A stretch of 64,000 nucleotides of DNA from Luzula sylvatica (lineage: Eukaryota; Streptophyta; Magnoliopsida; Poales; Juncaceae). How positions within the stretch are numbered: position 1 is the first letter of the stretch; the number at the start of each line of letters is the position of its first letter. Position numbers and translations under genes: made by a program. This document shows positions 35,831 to 47,769 of this stretch, one piece after another. The stretch is taken from NCBI GenBank assembly GCA_946800325.1, contig OX326960.1:31773629-31837628 (forward strand), in the 5' to 3' direction. Below the pieces are notes generated by a model. That model made no database searches and was not told where the DNA came from. It saw nothing but the letters and a program-made list of their open reading frames with translations.

Positions 35831-36599
35831 TTTAAGAATATCTTATCCTTTTGAAATATTTCAATACGAATGTATAATGTATTAATTATAATTTAATATA
35901 TTAGGTGTATAATCTTGTATGAACGTGAAATGTTGGATATTCACGAAAATATATGAATATGACAAATATACACATTGAAGTTCACATTGGAACGATCACA
36001 TTAGATCAAATGATGTTATATTTTCTGTATAATGATGTTTTATGTGAATCATTTATATAAAAAAAGATCAAACGTGAATCATTTATATATACACATACAA
36101 ATTCAGTCCAATAATAAAAGAATTTTTTTCAATTCTTATACAAATTAACAAGGATATTTTCGGAGACATATGTACGTGTGAGGCGAGTCAGCCGTCGAGC
36201 ACGTCAGAGGTGATTCCAATTTTCGAAATCATCCACCTAACTTCGTAAACATATATGATGTCAATTTCTCCACCTCCCTATTTGTTTATTTTTTGTATCT
36301 TTGTTAATTAACACGATCTTTATATTAAAAGTGACCATATTTAAAAGTGATTAAATTACATTTAGTTGCATTAACTTTGGACAACACTTGTTTTTGATTT
36401 TTATGATCGTTTCTATTAATGACACTTGAATATTTCGATTAAATAAAAAAATACTATATATGATGATTGACATGATAATTGTATATATATATATCAATAA
36501 TATTTATAATTTTATTAAATATTATTGCTGATAAAATTTAATATTTACAATTATATTTTGAGATGAATATTTTTTAGTAAATTATATAATTATGATATA
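35831..36599. other. AT-rich intergenic stretch
   Basis: No gene recognised; one worn repeat shared with 7672-7716 lies at about 36125-36165. Confidence 0.45.
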
Positions 36600-36794
36600 A
36601 TAACCGTTTGAGTATCCGAAATCAATCCGTATTCGTATTCGATAATATCCGAACCGTATTTGTATTCGTATAATATCCGAAACGTATCCGTATCCGTATC
36701 CGATTACTATTCGAATTTGTATCCGTATAAAAAATAAATGGATACGGATACGGTTTGACCATTATCCGACCGTATCCGCTTTTTTGACACTCCC
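36600..36794. mobile_element. Right-end fragment of the CCGGATCC-type hAT family
   Basis: Repeats of TATCCGAACCGTATCCG and the terminal TTTGACACTCCCA correspond to the right end of 7881-8512. No matching left end or duplication found. Confidence 0.6.
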
Positions 36795-36896
36795 AGTTTT
36801 TTTAGCAAATTTCGTCAAATCAAAGGATTTTGGACAATTCCCAGTGACTTTTGAGATTATTTGAGAAATTTTCAAAGACATTGATAAAACATAGTC

Positions 36897-38053
36897 GATC
36901 AGAAACGGCCGCCAGAAACCCTAAAGGAGAAAAAAAAAAAAGGCGATTTTGGGGGTGGAGGCTTCCCTCGCCGCCTCCACCTCCTTCTCCGGCTCCCCTT
37001 CTCCTGCTCCAGCGAAGCGTCGAAAGGAAGTGACGAAAGCAGGCAGCAATTTTGGGGGTGGAGGCTTCCCTCGCCGCCTCCACCTCCTTCTCCGGCTCCC
37101 CTTCTCCTGCTCCAGCGAAGCGTCGAAAGGAAGTGACGAAAGCAGGCAGCGATTTTGGGGGTGGAGGCTTCCCTCGCCGCCTCCACCTCCTTCTCCGGCT
37201 CCCCTTCTCCTGCTCCAGCGAAACGTCGAAAGGAAGTGACGAAAGCAGGCAGCGATTTTGGGGGTGGAGGCTTCCCTCGCCGCCTCCACCTCCTTCTCCG
37301 GCGACATGACGACACCAGACTCGTCCCCTTCTCCTGCTCCAGCGAAGCGACGAAAGGAAGCGACGAAAGCAGGCAGCGACGAAGGGAAGCAGCCTGCGAC
37401 GAAGGGAAGCAGGCAGCGCAGCGAAGCAGGAAGCAGGAAGCGACGAAGGGAAGCGAAGCGACGAAAGCAGGAAGTACGCGCCGCGACAAGCAACCGAAGC
37501 GACGAAGACCTAGCAGCTCCAACTACGAAAGCTTGGATACGAAGCTGGACAACGGATCTGAGCTGGTGCCGAGTCTGGACAACGGATCTGAGCTGGCCGC
37601 CATCGGGGCGATTTTGGATCTCCTCGAAGAGCAAAAACTTGAAAGGAAAAAGCGGGAAGGGAAAAAGGGAAATCGAAAAATTGCGAGGCTGATGGCGAGT
37701 CTGGGACGAGTCTGGGCCGAGTCTGGGGCGAGGCCGAGAGCGACGGCCGAGTCTTGGGCGAGTCTGGGGGCGAGTCCGAGAGCGACAGGCCGCGACAGCG
37801 ACGGTGACAGCTTCGATGACAATCCGAGCTCGCGTGGCAAACCAAGGGCAGAGGGAGGTTGCGTTCGTCTAAGGATGACCGAAAGCACCATCTCTCGGCA
37901 TGTATCTTACTTTTGCAATTATAATTTATTTTTGCGAAACTACTTTTTTACATTTATCATGTAAAATCGCACCAATGTATTAAACTTTGCTTTAATATAT
38001 TAAAAGAGCCTTCGCCTCTTTAGTTTTTCAAAAAAAAAAAAAAAAAAAAAAAA
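36897..38053 (+). mobile_element. VNTR-bearing poly(A) retroposon (1157 bp)
   Basis: Ends in a 24-A tail (38030-38053) and is flanked by a perfect 14-bp duplication GATAAAACATAGTC (36883-36896 and 38054-38067), so it was inserted by target-primed reverse transcription. From the 5' end: a short leader; four tandem 103-bp GC-rich units (36944-37381); a region of shorter nested GC-rich repeats (GACGAAGGGAAGC, CTGGACAACGGATCTGAGCT, GCGAGTCTGGG) to about 37800; and an AT-rich 3' end with the small hairpin AAAGAGCCTTCGCCTCTTT just before the tail. No reverse transcriptase is present. The layout resembles a composite non-autonomous element or a 5'-UTR-plus-3'-end LINE deletion derivative. A 269-codon frame (37155-37964) crosses the repeats; it may be accidental. 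Confidence 0.85.
36944..37381 (+). repeat. 103-bp GC-rich tandem repeat, four units
   Basis: Unit starts at 36944, 37047, 37150 and 37253 (each 103 bp apart), beginning cgattttgggggtggaggct. Units 1-3 are almost identical. Unit 4 carries about 23 extra bases (around 37302-37324) before its second half resumes. Because 103 is not a multiple of three, successive units are read in all frames, which explains the several overlapping open frames on both strands. Confidence 0.95.
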
Positions 38054-38279
38054 GATAAAACATAGTCTGGCGTGTGGATGTATGGGTTTTAAGAAAATTT
38101 TAAGGGAATTGAGAGATTTGCAGGGGCTTATGGGTAATTTCAGGGGATTTTAAAACAAATTTGAAGTTTTTGACATTTGTTTCCAGTTGAAAACAGAACA
38201 ATGCCAAGACTAAAAAGATGAGAAATGAATCTCAAGCGAGGATGTGAAACTGAAGATGACAATATATAAATTGATTTAT

Positions 38280-38417
38280 GTTATTGAGTCCATAACCTAG
38301 TTGGTTCAGTGAGTGAGACACAAAAACCATATGTTGCGGGTTCGATCACCATTGACATAAATGAACGGAGGACATATGAACTTTCTCCATTTATTATCAA
38401 AAAAAAAAAAAAAAAAT
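38280..38417 (+). mobile_element. tRNA-derived SINE
   Basis: An A-box-like stretch (taacctagttggttcagtga, 38293-38312) and a B box (GGTTCGATCACC, 38339-38350) stand at tRNA-like spacing. A short body follows, ending in an A-run (38399-38417). This is the layout of a pol III retroposon. I could not find target duplications, so the 5' limit is approximate. Confidence 0.75.
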
Positions 38418-38419
38418 TT

Positions 38420-39300
38420 AGAATGACTTTTCAATGAAAATGTCAATAGTTATTAAGAAATACTAGATGTTATTCTCGTTCTGCTTCGGTGTATTTTTTA
38501 TGCTTTTATCAGATATCATTTTAAAAAAATAATTTATGTCGCTACCAGATTTTGCTTGTAGTATGTCCGTCATATTCATTTTTGTTTAAATGTTATTTGA
38601 TTTAACTACAATATATATAATTTTGAAGTACATTATATTTTTTTGGCTAATTTTCTAAAATATATTTTGAATCTATGATATGCATTTTTGTAGTGTCTTA
38701 TGTCATTTATATGTATAATATATATTTTTGAGATATAATTCATATTTGGATTATAGCTTATGAAAATATACCTTTTGAGATGTACGCTATACATTTTAGA
38801 TGTATGACATATTTTTATTAAATATGCCGCACACCTTTACAAATATGTCATATGTATTTTTAATTACAATATATATTTTTTAGTTATGTATATTTTTTTA
38901 TTTCTATGTTATACATTTTCGAAGTACAAAATATGTTTGGTTCGTAACTTTTCGAAGTACGAAACATATATGTTTTATATGTATGATATAATTATTTCAG
39001 TTACGTGTTATGTCTTTTAAGTATGTGATATATATATTTTTTTAGATGAGTTGAATACTTCTTAAGACATATGATACATATTTGTAACTACAAAATATAT
39101 TTTGGAATTATTTATTTGCTTAGATATGCGATACATTATGAAAAGTATCTATATAATTTTTTTAGTAGAAAATTATACATTAAAAAAAGAAAATGTTAAT
39201 TTTAAAAATAATTTGACATATCTAAAGGTATTAATTAGAATATAGAGGGTTTATTGGGGAAATCTGGGAGCAAATTAAAATTTTCCCAATATTTCCCAAT
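38420..39300. other. AT-rich region with degenerate short repeats
   Basis: Between about 38600 and 39130 phrases such as atatgtatatttt, gtatgatata and gaagtacgaaa recur in varied form, suggesting an old degenerate tandem repeat. Around 39247-39310 tttattggggaaat and atttcccaataaa face each other as a short inverted repeat. No gene. Confidence 0.45.
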
Positions 39301-39329
39301 AAACTCCTCCCATTAAATTGATCCCAGTT

Positions 39330-41777
39330 TGACTCAACCCTGAAAAGCCACGTCTCCTTTTACTGTTATCCACCCCAAACAAAACATACACAGTAATACA
39401 TCCTGAGTGTTATTTCTATTGGTCTCTCATTCTCTATACCCCACAACAAAATCCTTCGTTCCCCAAACGAACCCACCCTAAAACAAGCGAGAGAAAGAGA
39501 GAACGGCGAAGCGATATGGACTTCTTCCAGAGAAGGGAGCGACGGGTAGGGAGAGTGGGAGAAAGAGAGCGAGGCGCTCAACACATCGGAGACGGCAGTG
39601 GATCGCAAAGCTGAGAAGCGACAGAGACGGCAACAGAGCCCTCTCCGCGGCCGAGAAGCGGCATATGGCACGCTACTTGACGGTCCTTTCTCCACTGCCA
39701 CTGCGAGGAGCTTCATAGAATCGAGGAATCGAGGAAGCGAGCTTTATATAATATCGAAATCTTCCCTGAGCAGGCCGTTTTCTTCCTATCCCACCCTTCT
39801 TTGATGGTGCCTGGTGGATTTGTTAGCGGCTCCATTTTTGCGGCAGGAGGCTGCATAATAGTTGGTGGTCGGTGCATTTTAATGGTGCCTGGTGGATTTG
39901 TTACCTCCAACACTATTTCGGCGGTCAGCAGTGGGTTTATGGTTTCTTTCTTCTCCTGTGACAAGAGACGAACGAAAGGTGAGGTCATTAATACTCTTTT
40001 TTTTTTTTTTTTTTTGATATACAAGGTTTTAAAAGACTTAGAAGATGGATTCAGTTCGCTCAATGATGAGCTCAAAATCTTGGTATGTACAAGTTTTGTA
40101 CTTGAATTGAATTACCATTTCTCATTTATATGGTTATTTATTGGTTCTACTACTGATCTCGGTCGATTCTGCATTGTTGGTCTGAGACTCTGAATAGTTA
40201 GTAAATAATGAGTGGTGCAAGGGCCTAATTGCATATTTTACAGGTTGAGATGAATCTGGTACTTCTAGAGAGGGGCCGTGGATAGTAAACATGCTCAAAA
40301 TTTTGTAAAAAGTTCGTTTTCTTTTAATTGATAACAACTTAGGCCTAATTACATGAATTAATGTTTCGAGTAACCTAATTTTTGTCAATTCTTGAATCGT
40401 TACTATGTTTGACACTTTAATTTTGAAAACTTTTTGCAGTCTATTCACTCTTTAATATCAAATGGTGCAATTGATGCTTGTAATTCTACTCATACAGGTT
40501 TGTGTTGAATTCCCTTTGGCAAATTTTCATGTTAGTACATACAAATATAAAATTGCATAATTACTCCTTCACAAGTATGAATTTCAGCAACTTTCGATCT
40601 GTTTATCTTATTATTAATTCTTAAAAATTTGGTTGAAGTTCCATCAAAATTGTTTCTTCTAATCAAATGTCCTCGCAATTTCAATTTGCATCTCCATTTT
40701 TTGCCAACATGTGATTTTCGATACGGAAAAAAGGTACAGTTCATTTTTACTACTTAATTTTCCATCAATTTTTTTTTCTGTTTTGAACATTACATATCTT
40801 TGCTATTCAGTTAGTTCATTGTAACAGAAAAAAATGCTATAATTACCATAAAACTACTTTGGCGATTAAAATTTCAAATGGATAATACAGCACCCGAGAA
40901 ATACTAATACTATAATTACTAGAGAGAGAGTCACTCCATCAAACAATATCAAAGATCGATTTTAGGGTTCACGGTTTAATTGCCCGTTTCCGGTGAAGTT
41001 CAGAAACTTTGTAATTTAGGAGTACAAAAGGCCGATGAATTTCTTTCTTCTCCTCATCAAATTTCCAAATTTAGAGGTCATCTTAATTTCTTCATTTTAT
41101 CCTTCATTTTTTGGTTTAATTCTGGTAAGTAATTTGATTCGAATTAGATTCTGCATTTTTTTTCCTACAGTAGTAGAACTCTACATATTAGCTTCCTGGA
41201 GCATGGAGAATTAGATTCGAATTTTTTTTTCCTCTTCGGCTATAGTACTCAGTTGCAAATAATTAGTTCATTTCTCGATAGGTGCTATATATATATATAT
41301 ATGAGTGATTGAGTGTTTGAAATTTTGGTATTACTTTCAAGGGTATACTATGTCTTTTCGGGTCTGTATCACCATGATGTGTAGCACCGTGATGTCTTCA
41401 CTGAGCCATACCTAAATAGTCTTCTTTTCTTTTGAGTTGAGAGTTGTCATACCAAAATAGTCAAAAAAGTTACCTGACATGATCTCTAACCACATCACTT
41501 CACTCATTCAGGTTGTCTTCTCCATATTTTCATATTTATGGTGAAAGTTTATCAATTATCTGGTTTGTGTTTAATTATGTGTTTTTTAATTGTAAGATAG
41601 CTTTCAAGTTTGTGTTTTTAATTTTCTTTTTGCTTTCATATACTTTGTATTATTTGGTTCATGTTTTCTTATTTTAATTACCAAGAAAAGTAAAACCAGA
41701 AGAGAGAAATATTTAATAAAACACATTGATTTATTACATAGCGAAATCCGCAGCGAAGCGCGGGTATTTTGCCCTAG
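39330..41777 (+). mobile_element. Helitron-like 3' end with possible captured gene fragments upstream
   Basis: At 41747-41777 there is a hairpin (CCGCAGCGAAGCGCGG), then TATTTTGC and terminal CTAG followed by T, a Helitron-type 3' end. The sequence leading to it includes gene-like, GC-richer pieces: 39440-39740 reads like a 5' leader plus a short open frame from ATG 39515, and 39800-39910 contains two copies of atggtgcctggtggatttgt 79 bp apart. They cannot be tied to a known protein. The left end of the element was not found, so the extent is uncertain. Confidence 0.45.
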
Positions 41778-41944
41778 TAAAAATAATTTTGGAATTGTTT
41801 CGTTGATTATTCAAATTTCGAGAGTAGAGACTTTAGTCCCACATTTTAGTGCTTGTTCTTTCGTAGTACCCCCTTTATAACATGATAATTAATCTACAAA
41901 ATAAAAAATATGATTGGAGACAAAAGATTGTGTGGACGTGCAAG

Positions 41945-42205
41945 TAGGGATGTAAATGGTGCAGATAATTGTCCGAAATCGTATCCGAGAAAATATCCGG
42001 ATTCGAATCCCGTTTTAGTGTCGGAGCATCCGGTACTCGAATTCGGATACCCGGATCCGAATTTGAATATTATATATTTTTTTATGTTTCTTATTCCATA
42101 TTAGATGAAAAAAATATAGATAATTAATGATTTTTGAATGATTTAAAATCACAATCATAAAATTAAGTTTAAATAGCGTAACTTAGATTGTTGATGTCGT
42201 AAATT
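41945..42205. mobile_element. Left part of a CCGGATCC-type hAT element, truncated
   Basis: Starts TAGGGATGTAAATGGTGC, followed by CCGAAATCGTATCCGAG repeats and the family's internal sequence (gaatgatttaaaatcacaat; compare 8201-8275). It stops before the right-hand repeats. Confidence 0.7.
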
Positions 42206-43396
42206 ATGTATATATATAATAATATGGGGCCCACATGTCATTCATAAATAGATATGTGGGGTCCACATTTATTTTTACAAAAATCAATTCACATGAAACC
42301 CACATGTCATTCATTGGAAGGGGAATGTTGGAGGGAGGGAAGGGAGGGGGCGGTAGCTTTATTCATATTTTTTATTAAACCTTTGAAGCACTGATTTCTT
42401 ATTTAAGAGAAAATTTGTTATATTTTTGACAAGTTATATATTATGGAATATTTTAAAATATTTTCTTTTTGAATATTTTAGATTATTTGAACGTGTTAAG
42501 AAAATAGTATTTGTATTATTGAATATTTGAACTTCTAATAATGTAATATATACTAAATCCCATGATAGCTAATTGCTTTGCTAAACACTACGATACACCG
42601 ATATAGTTTATTTTATAGATAAAACGTCGCGCGATGCAACTTTCTAGCTCGCTACATGTAAATAAAATAATTTTTGATGGATTTATAAAAAAATCAAATG
42701 AATTTAATTAAAAAATTATTTTATGAAAAATTATGATAATTTAAATTCCTTTTGGTTGATAAATAAACAAAAGAAACACTTATATTTATATTGAGATGTT
42801 CTGATTTGGTGGAGATGTCCGTTTTCACATATTTTGTTAATTGTTTTTATAAATTACTATTTAAGATGTTTAATATGAATATTTTATATTTTAAAATTAT
42901 TTTTATTACATAATGATACTTAATTTTTTGTACGTTACAAATTGTAGCATCCGCTATATCTCCCGCTACTTCTTAATTATTTTACGTTACAAAGTTAACG
43001 GATACCTTAGCAATTAATGGATGAAAGAATCAACCGTGAACCAATATAAATATAATAAGTGAAGGATTAAAATAGATCATACAAAAATTGAGGGGCCAAA
43101 ATCACACTAACTCAAAATTAAGGGATGAAATTTAGACCTTTTCTCTTATATAAATAAAATCCTAATTTTCTTTTTGTTGAATATACCTATTCAGATGATC
43201 CTATTAAACATTATTTGTGCACTATTTATGTTGTTAAATACAAAATCTTGCTTATGTCCATTCATAATAATAAATGTACCTTGTATCAATTATATTATAA
43301 AATTAAAGCAACCAAACATGACCTTGTCCACACGGACATGTCAATTAGAATTTAGAAGGTATGCTAAAGAATTAATTGATCTCTTCCTTTTCTTCT
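42206..43396. other. Intergenic region before PRX-C
   Basis: Mostly AT-rich. It contains the short repeated phrase cccacatgtcattcat (42228 and 42298 areas) and a Helitron-like phrase tcgcgcgatgcaactttctag at about 42627-42647 that lacks the following T. From about 43180 it resembles the PRX-A/B promoters at a distance. Confidence 0.45.
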
Positions 43397-43405
43397 TATT
43401 TTATA

Positions 43406-43664
43406 GGCAAATTATACTTTGCCCTCTCAATTCCTCCACAATTTCCCCACACTAATTAATCCAATAATTAGTGTGGTGGATTAATGATTAATTCATGATT
43501 ATTAAAAAGTTAATATGTAATTAAGGTCCATATCAATTAATATTTAATTTTAAATATTTAAAAATAAATAATTATGAGTTAATCACTAATCCACCACACT
43601 AATTATGAGATTAATTAGTGTGAAGGAATTGTGAGGGAATTGAGGGGGCATGATGTATGGCCTC
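43406..43664. mobile_element. Mutator-like MITE, family 2 (259 bp), in the PRX-C promoter
   Basis: Ends GGCAAATTATACTTTGCCC and GGCATGATGTATGGCCTC, flanked by a perfect 9-bp duplication TATTTTATA (43397-43405 and 43665-43673). An equally long copy lies in opposite orientation at 47770-48028. It ends 227 bp before the PRX-C start codon. Confidence 0.85.
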
Positions 43665-43785
43665 TATTTTATATATCTTTAATTCAACACCCGGTTTTCT
43701 CTAAAAAAAAATTCAATACCCGATCCTTTCCATTGTATTATATAAATGAAAAATATTTTTTTGCTAATTCAAATTTACTTCGCCT

Positions 43786-43793
43786 TATATATA
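43786..43793 (+). promoter_or_regulatory. TATA box of PRX-C
   Basis: TATATATA 106 bp before the start codon, in the same place as in PRX-A and PRX-B. Confidence 0.65.
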
Positions 43794-43891
43794 GTCTTCT
43801 TATTAACACACTAAATTTCACAACCTAAATCGAAAAGAAAAAGTTCATTTCATTTCACAACCTTCTTATTTATTAACACAAAGAATAAACA

Positions 43892-46226
43892 ATGGCTATA
43901 AGGAAATCAACAAAATCCGTGTTTCTAGTTATACTTTTACAATTTTGCGTGTTTTCGCAATTGGGGTCAGCTTTGTCGCCAACCTACTATAACACAACTT
44001 GTCCTTCGGTCGAAACGATTGTGAAAGCCGCAGTTACTAAGAAGTTTCAGGAGACATTCAATGCCGTTGGTGGCATTATTCGCCTTATCTTCCATGATTG
44101 TTTCGTCGAGGCATGTTTTTAAAACTATATTTTTATATTTGTCAAAGGGTCCATAACTTTTGTAAGTAGATCCTACTATTTATTTTTTGAAAAATAAAAT
44201 TATAACGATAATATCTGAACATATTAGACTACTAGTAGTATTAGATGATTAAATCATATTTGTTCTTGAAGTCATTTTTTATGATTTTTACACATTTTTT
44301 TATTTTTGTGGACGTCTGGAGGCCGATAGCCATTATTTGGTGTAATTCAAATGATTGAGTGCATAGTGTTGGAGTTTATGTGATTTTATTTTGTATTTAG
44401 GTAGATTATTGAGAAATTTGAGAAGAAATAAAGCTAGGATTTTTCAAGAAATAAAAAGATGAGAATAGTTTTCCCTTCTCATGCGAACGAAGGCATCAAT
44501 TTCTCTCTTGAACATGGATCAAAACTCAAAGTTTACAAATGTATTTCTGATACACTTCTTCCACAAATACACATGGAAATACATTTATTAAACATTACAT
44601 AGTGGGGGCTTCTATCATACACTCATTTCCTTATCATACACTCATTTTCAAGGGTATTTGGAGTAATTATTTATTTATGAATATTTAAGGTAAGATATTA
44701 AATATATTTATTAATTAATGTTTAACTAAATTGGAATTTTTTGTTGTTCATTTAAACCAAAATTTCCATAAAAGATAAATTTTATGATACACCCTTTTAC
44801 AAATATAATTAATTACTAAAATACCCAAAATACCCTTGTAAAATGGTGTATGATAGAACTCCCCTTACATAGTATCTAATAGATCAAAACAAATATTATA
44901 AAAATATTGAATTTAACACGTAGTGCAATAAATCATATGTCACTAATTCAATTCTCATTAGCATTAATGAATGAAAAATAAATAGTCTTATTTACTTTTT
45001 AAAATTAAAAAATTATTATATTTAGTAACAGTATGAATGGCAATTTTAGGATTTGTTAATATAAAAATAAAAACTTCTAATTTGTACATATATATAATTT
45101 AGGGTTGTGATGCATCAGTGTTAATTACATCTACCGCAAGCAATACAGCCGAGAGAGACCATGAATTGAACCTTTCCTTAAACGATGATGGATACGATAC
45201 CATTGTTAGAGCCAAGGCAGCCGTAGACTCGGTTTCAGGATGCACAAATCAGGTAATAATAATATACATTCATATAACAATTTTATTATCCAGTATCTTT
45301 CACTCTTTTAAGTTTTAACTATCTAGTTTATTATCAGGTCTCGTGTGCTGATATCCTCGTCATGGCTACTCGTGATATAATCGCACTGGTATGCATACAA
45401 ATATTAAAATACTTAAAACTATTAAATTTATACGTAAGTTTACATTTTAATATTTTAAGTTAATCAATATGAATCTTCTCTTTTTCCCCCGATAGGTAGG
45501 CGGGCCATCTTATTCGGTGGAATTAGGGAGATTGGATGGATTAGTATCAAAATCAACTTCGGTAGATGGCCGTCTACCCTCAACAACTTCCGATTTGGAT
45601 CAATTGACGTCTTTATTCACCTCAAACGGTGTCTCTCAAGCCGATATGATTGCTCTTTCAGGTACATACATATTGTATTTCATGAGAATTAGATATAGTC
45701 AAAATGACACATAAAGCATATTTACAATATATATACTTTTTTTTTAAATTATAGCTACACACACGATTGGAGCGGGCCACTGCAAAAGATTCGAAGACCG
45801 GGTCTACAACACTTCAGACACATCTCTGAGTTCATCTTACAGATCTCAATTAATGGCCTCGTGCCCTCAAGATGGATCAGACAATTCGGTGTTCCTCGAC
45901 CCGGTTACACCGGGTGTATTCGACAACCAGTATTTCATCAATTTGAAGAATCGGATGGGTCTTTTTCCCTCTGATCAGGTAAGTAATTTTCAAACTTTAT
46001 ATGAATATATATATATATATATATGAAATTATGTCTTACTGGTATAATTTGCACGGATCAGGTTCTTTACACAGATAGCCGGTCGAAGGGATTGGTTGAT
46101 ATTTGGGCCCAGAGCTCTTCCGCATTTGAACAAGCGTTTATCGATGCCATTACAAACTTGGCAAAGGTTGGAGTTAAAACCGGGTCTGCGGGTAATATCC
46201 ACAAGAATTGTTTGGCATTTAATTAG
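43892..46226 (+). CDS. Class III peroxidase PRX-C, 6 exons, 324 aa
   Basis: Exons 43892-44110, 45103-45252, 45338-45388, 45496-45661, 45755-45978 and 46062-46226; frame kept throughout. Intron 1 begins GC (GAG/GCATGT) where the paralogs have GT, and is long (992 bp) because of a MITE insertion. Signal peptide, R64, H68, proximal H198 and eight Cys are present. The proximal motif reads SATHTIG, and LGRLDG replaces LGRRDG as in PRX-A/B. One codon longer than A/B in exon 5 (RVYNTSDTSLSSSY). Introns 2 and 5 are flanked by direct repeats of the exon sequence (ATCAGGT and GATCAGGT). More diverged than A is from B, so an older duplicate. Confidence 0.93.
44604..44864. mobile_element. Mutator-like MITE, family 1 (261 bp), in PRX-C intron 1
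   Basis: Terminal repeats GGGGGCTTCTATCATACAC and GTGTATGATAGAACTCCCC; perfect 9-bp duplication TTACATAGT (44595-44603 and 44865-44873). Same family as 2012-2237. PRX-A and PRX-B lack it. Confidence 0.9.
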
Positions 46227-47760
46227 TTTTATTGTATTCACTAAATAAATCAATAATCTTGTTAAGATATACTTCTACCAAATGGTGTGAATGTTTTTTT
46301 TTTAATTTGTTATGTGATCATCATATTTGTGATGTAAATTGGAGTGCATTAAAAGAAACGCATTTTTTTTTAAATGTAATTGTGTATTTGTTTTGAGTAG
46401 GTTAATGAAATTATAATTGAGGTGTGCATATGTGATCTGTATATATATGATATTTGAAATATATTTGAATTTGAATTTGATTTGGATAATGTACGATGAT
46501 TAGTTCTTGAGTTAGTTTTTTGGACAATCAACTCAGTTTTAAATTGCTGATTTTTTTTTCCAAAGTAATTCATGATATTTGGGCTGCTGGATTAATTGAT
46601 AGCTACTAAACTGGTCTCAGAATCTCAATGTGGACACTTCAACTAATAATTGGTATATGCAATAATTATAATTTGTTACTTCAATGAAGTCGAGTAATAT
46701 AGTTATGCTTGAGATTAATTTATGGAACTAATATTCAAACAATATAATACAAAGAGAACATAAAAAGCAAAATTACTTTATATTGATATATTTATGGTTT
46801 TATTGGACTATTTTGAATTAATGTTTGGGACATGAGTAATTGAGTACATATTGAAGTTAATTGAAGGTAAATATGGCTGGCCTTTGACGTCAAGGGATGG
46901 ATTGCTGTGTACCTTTTTTATCCATACACAAATTTAGACGTGCACGTTAAGAAGTTTCCTACTTACTTACTTTGGGACCAATTTTAGTTATCACTTTTTT
47001 TCCTTTAAAAATCATTAATATTTCACATTTGGGACAAAATAAAATTATTTAATGATCTCGGAAATAGTATAATGTATATGATAAAATTGATGAATAGAAT
47101 TACAAAATTGATGAGTTCCTGAATAATTTTAATTTTAGATTGAATCACCGCCGCTGCATATCTCTGACAATACACCCAATAATTCTTCATAATCAATCCC
47201 AATTGATACTGACTTGGCTAATTTTGAGAATAATCCAAAGACCAAACTTGAACTATGAGTTGTAAAACACATGAAAAAATACACTGTTTCGTAATTATAA
47301 ATGGGAAGAAAATTGTAGCCCACAGGATTTGGCATGCATGTTACTATATTTTGATCTTAATTAACAAAAATAAAATACTATTTTTCTTTTCACCAACTTT
47401 TTTTCATTTTTGTCCATGTCTTTTTTCCTCTTCAAAAGAATAAACTTCTGTTAGTGGTTATCAAAATAGTTACAATTTATAGTCTCCATTAGTAAGCATT
47501 CATATATTTCAAATTTGACTAATTTCTTCACATAATTTAATCTAAATGTCACAATATTAGCTCAGTTAAAATTAAAATTCCCAATCAACATGCCATGTGG
47601 TCCTTAGTTTTTATTTTCAATTTAAATTGAATTTAAATTGAAAGAGAGACGAATAATAGACTTGTGTCGTGATTGACTCTCCATGTTTCAGTCTATCTCA
47701 TCATACAACGACTAAAGTTGACGCCGTAAGCTCCGCCGCGCGAATCTTAAAGCAACACTA
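46227..47760. other. Intergenic region between PRX-C and PRX-D
   Basis: No gene, terminal repeats or RNA gene recognised in this AT-rich 1.5 kb. Confidence 0.5.
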
Positions 47761-47769
47761 CATAACAAA

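Noticed and set aside
37155..37964. 269-aa open frame across the 103-bp repeats as a real protein gene
   Set aside because: The GC-rich repeats are open in several frames on both strands and the unit length is not a multiple of three, so long frames are expected by chance. The 3' part has no family resemblance.
38280..38350. A genuine tRNA gene
   Set aside because: Boxes A and B are present, but no acceptor stem or anticodon arm could be folded and an A-tail follows, so it is a SINE.
42627..42650. Helitron 3' end (tcgcgcgatgcaactttctag)
   Set aside because: CTAG is present, but the next base is C rather than T, the hairpin is poor and no body similarity was seen. Left as a note only.
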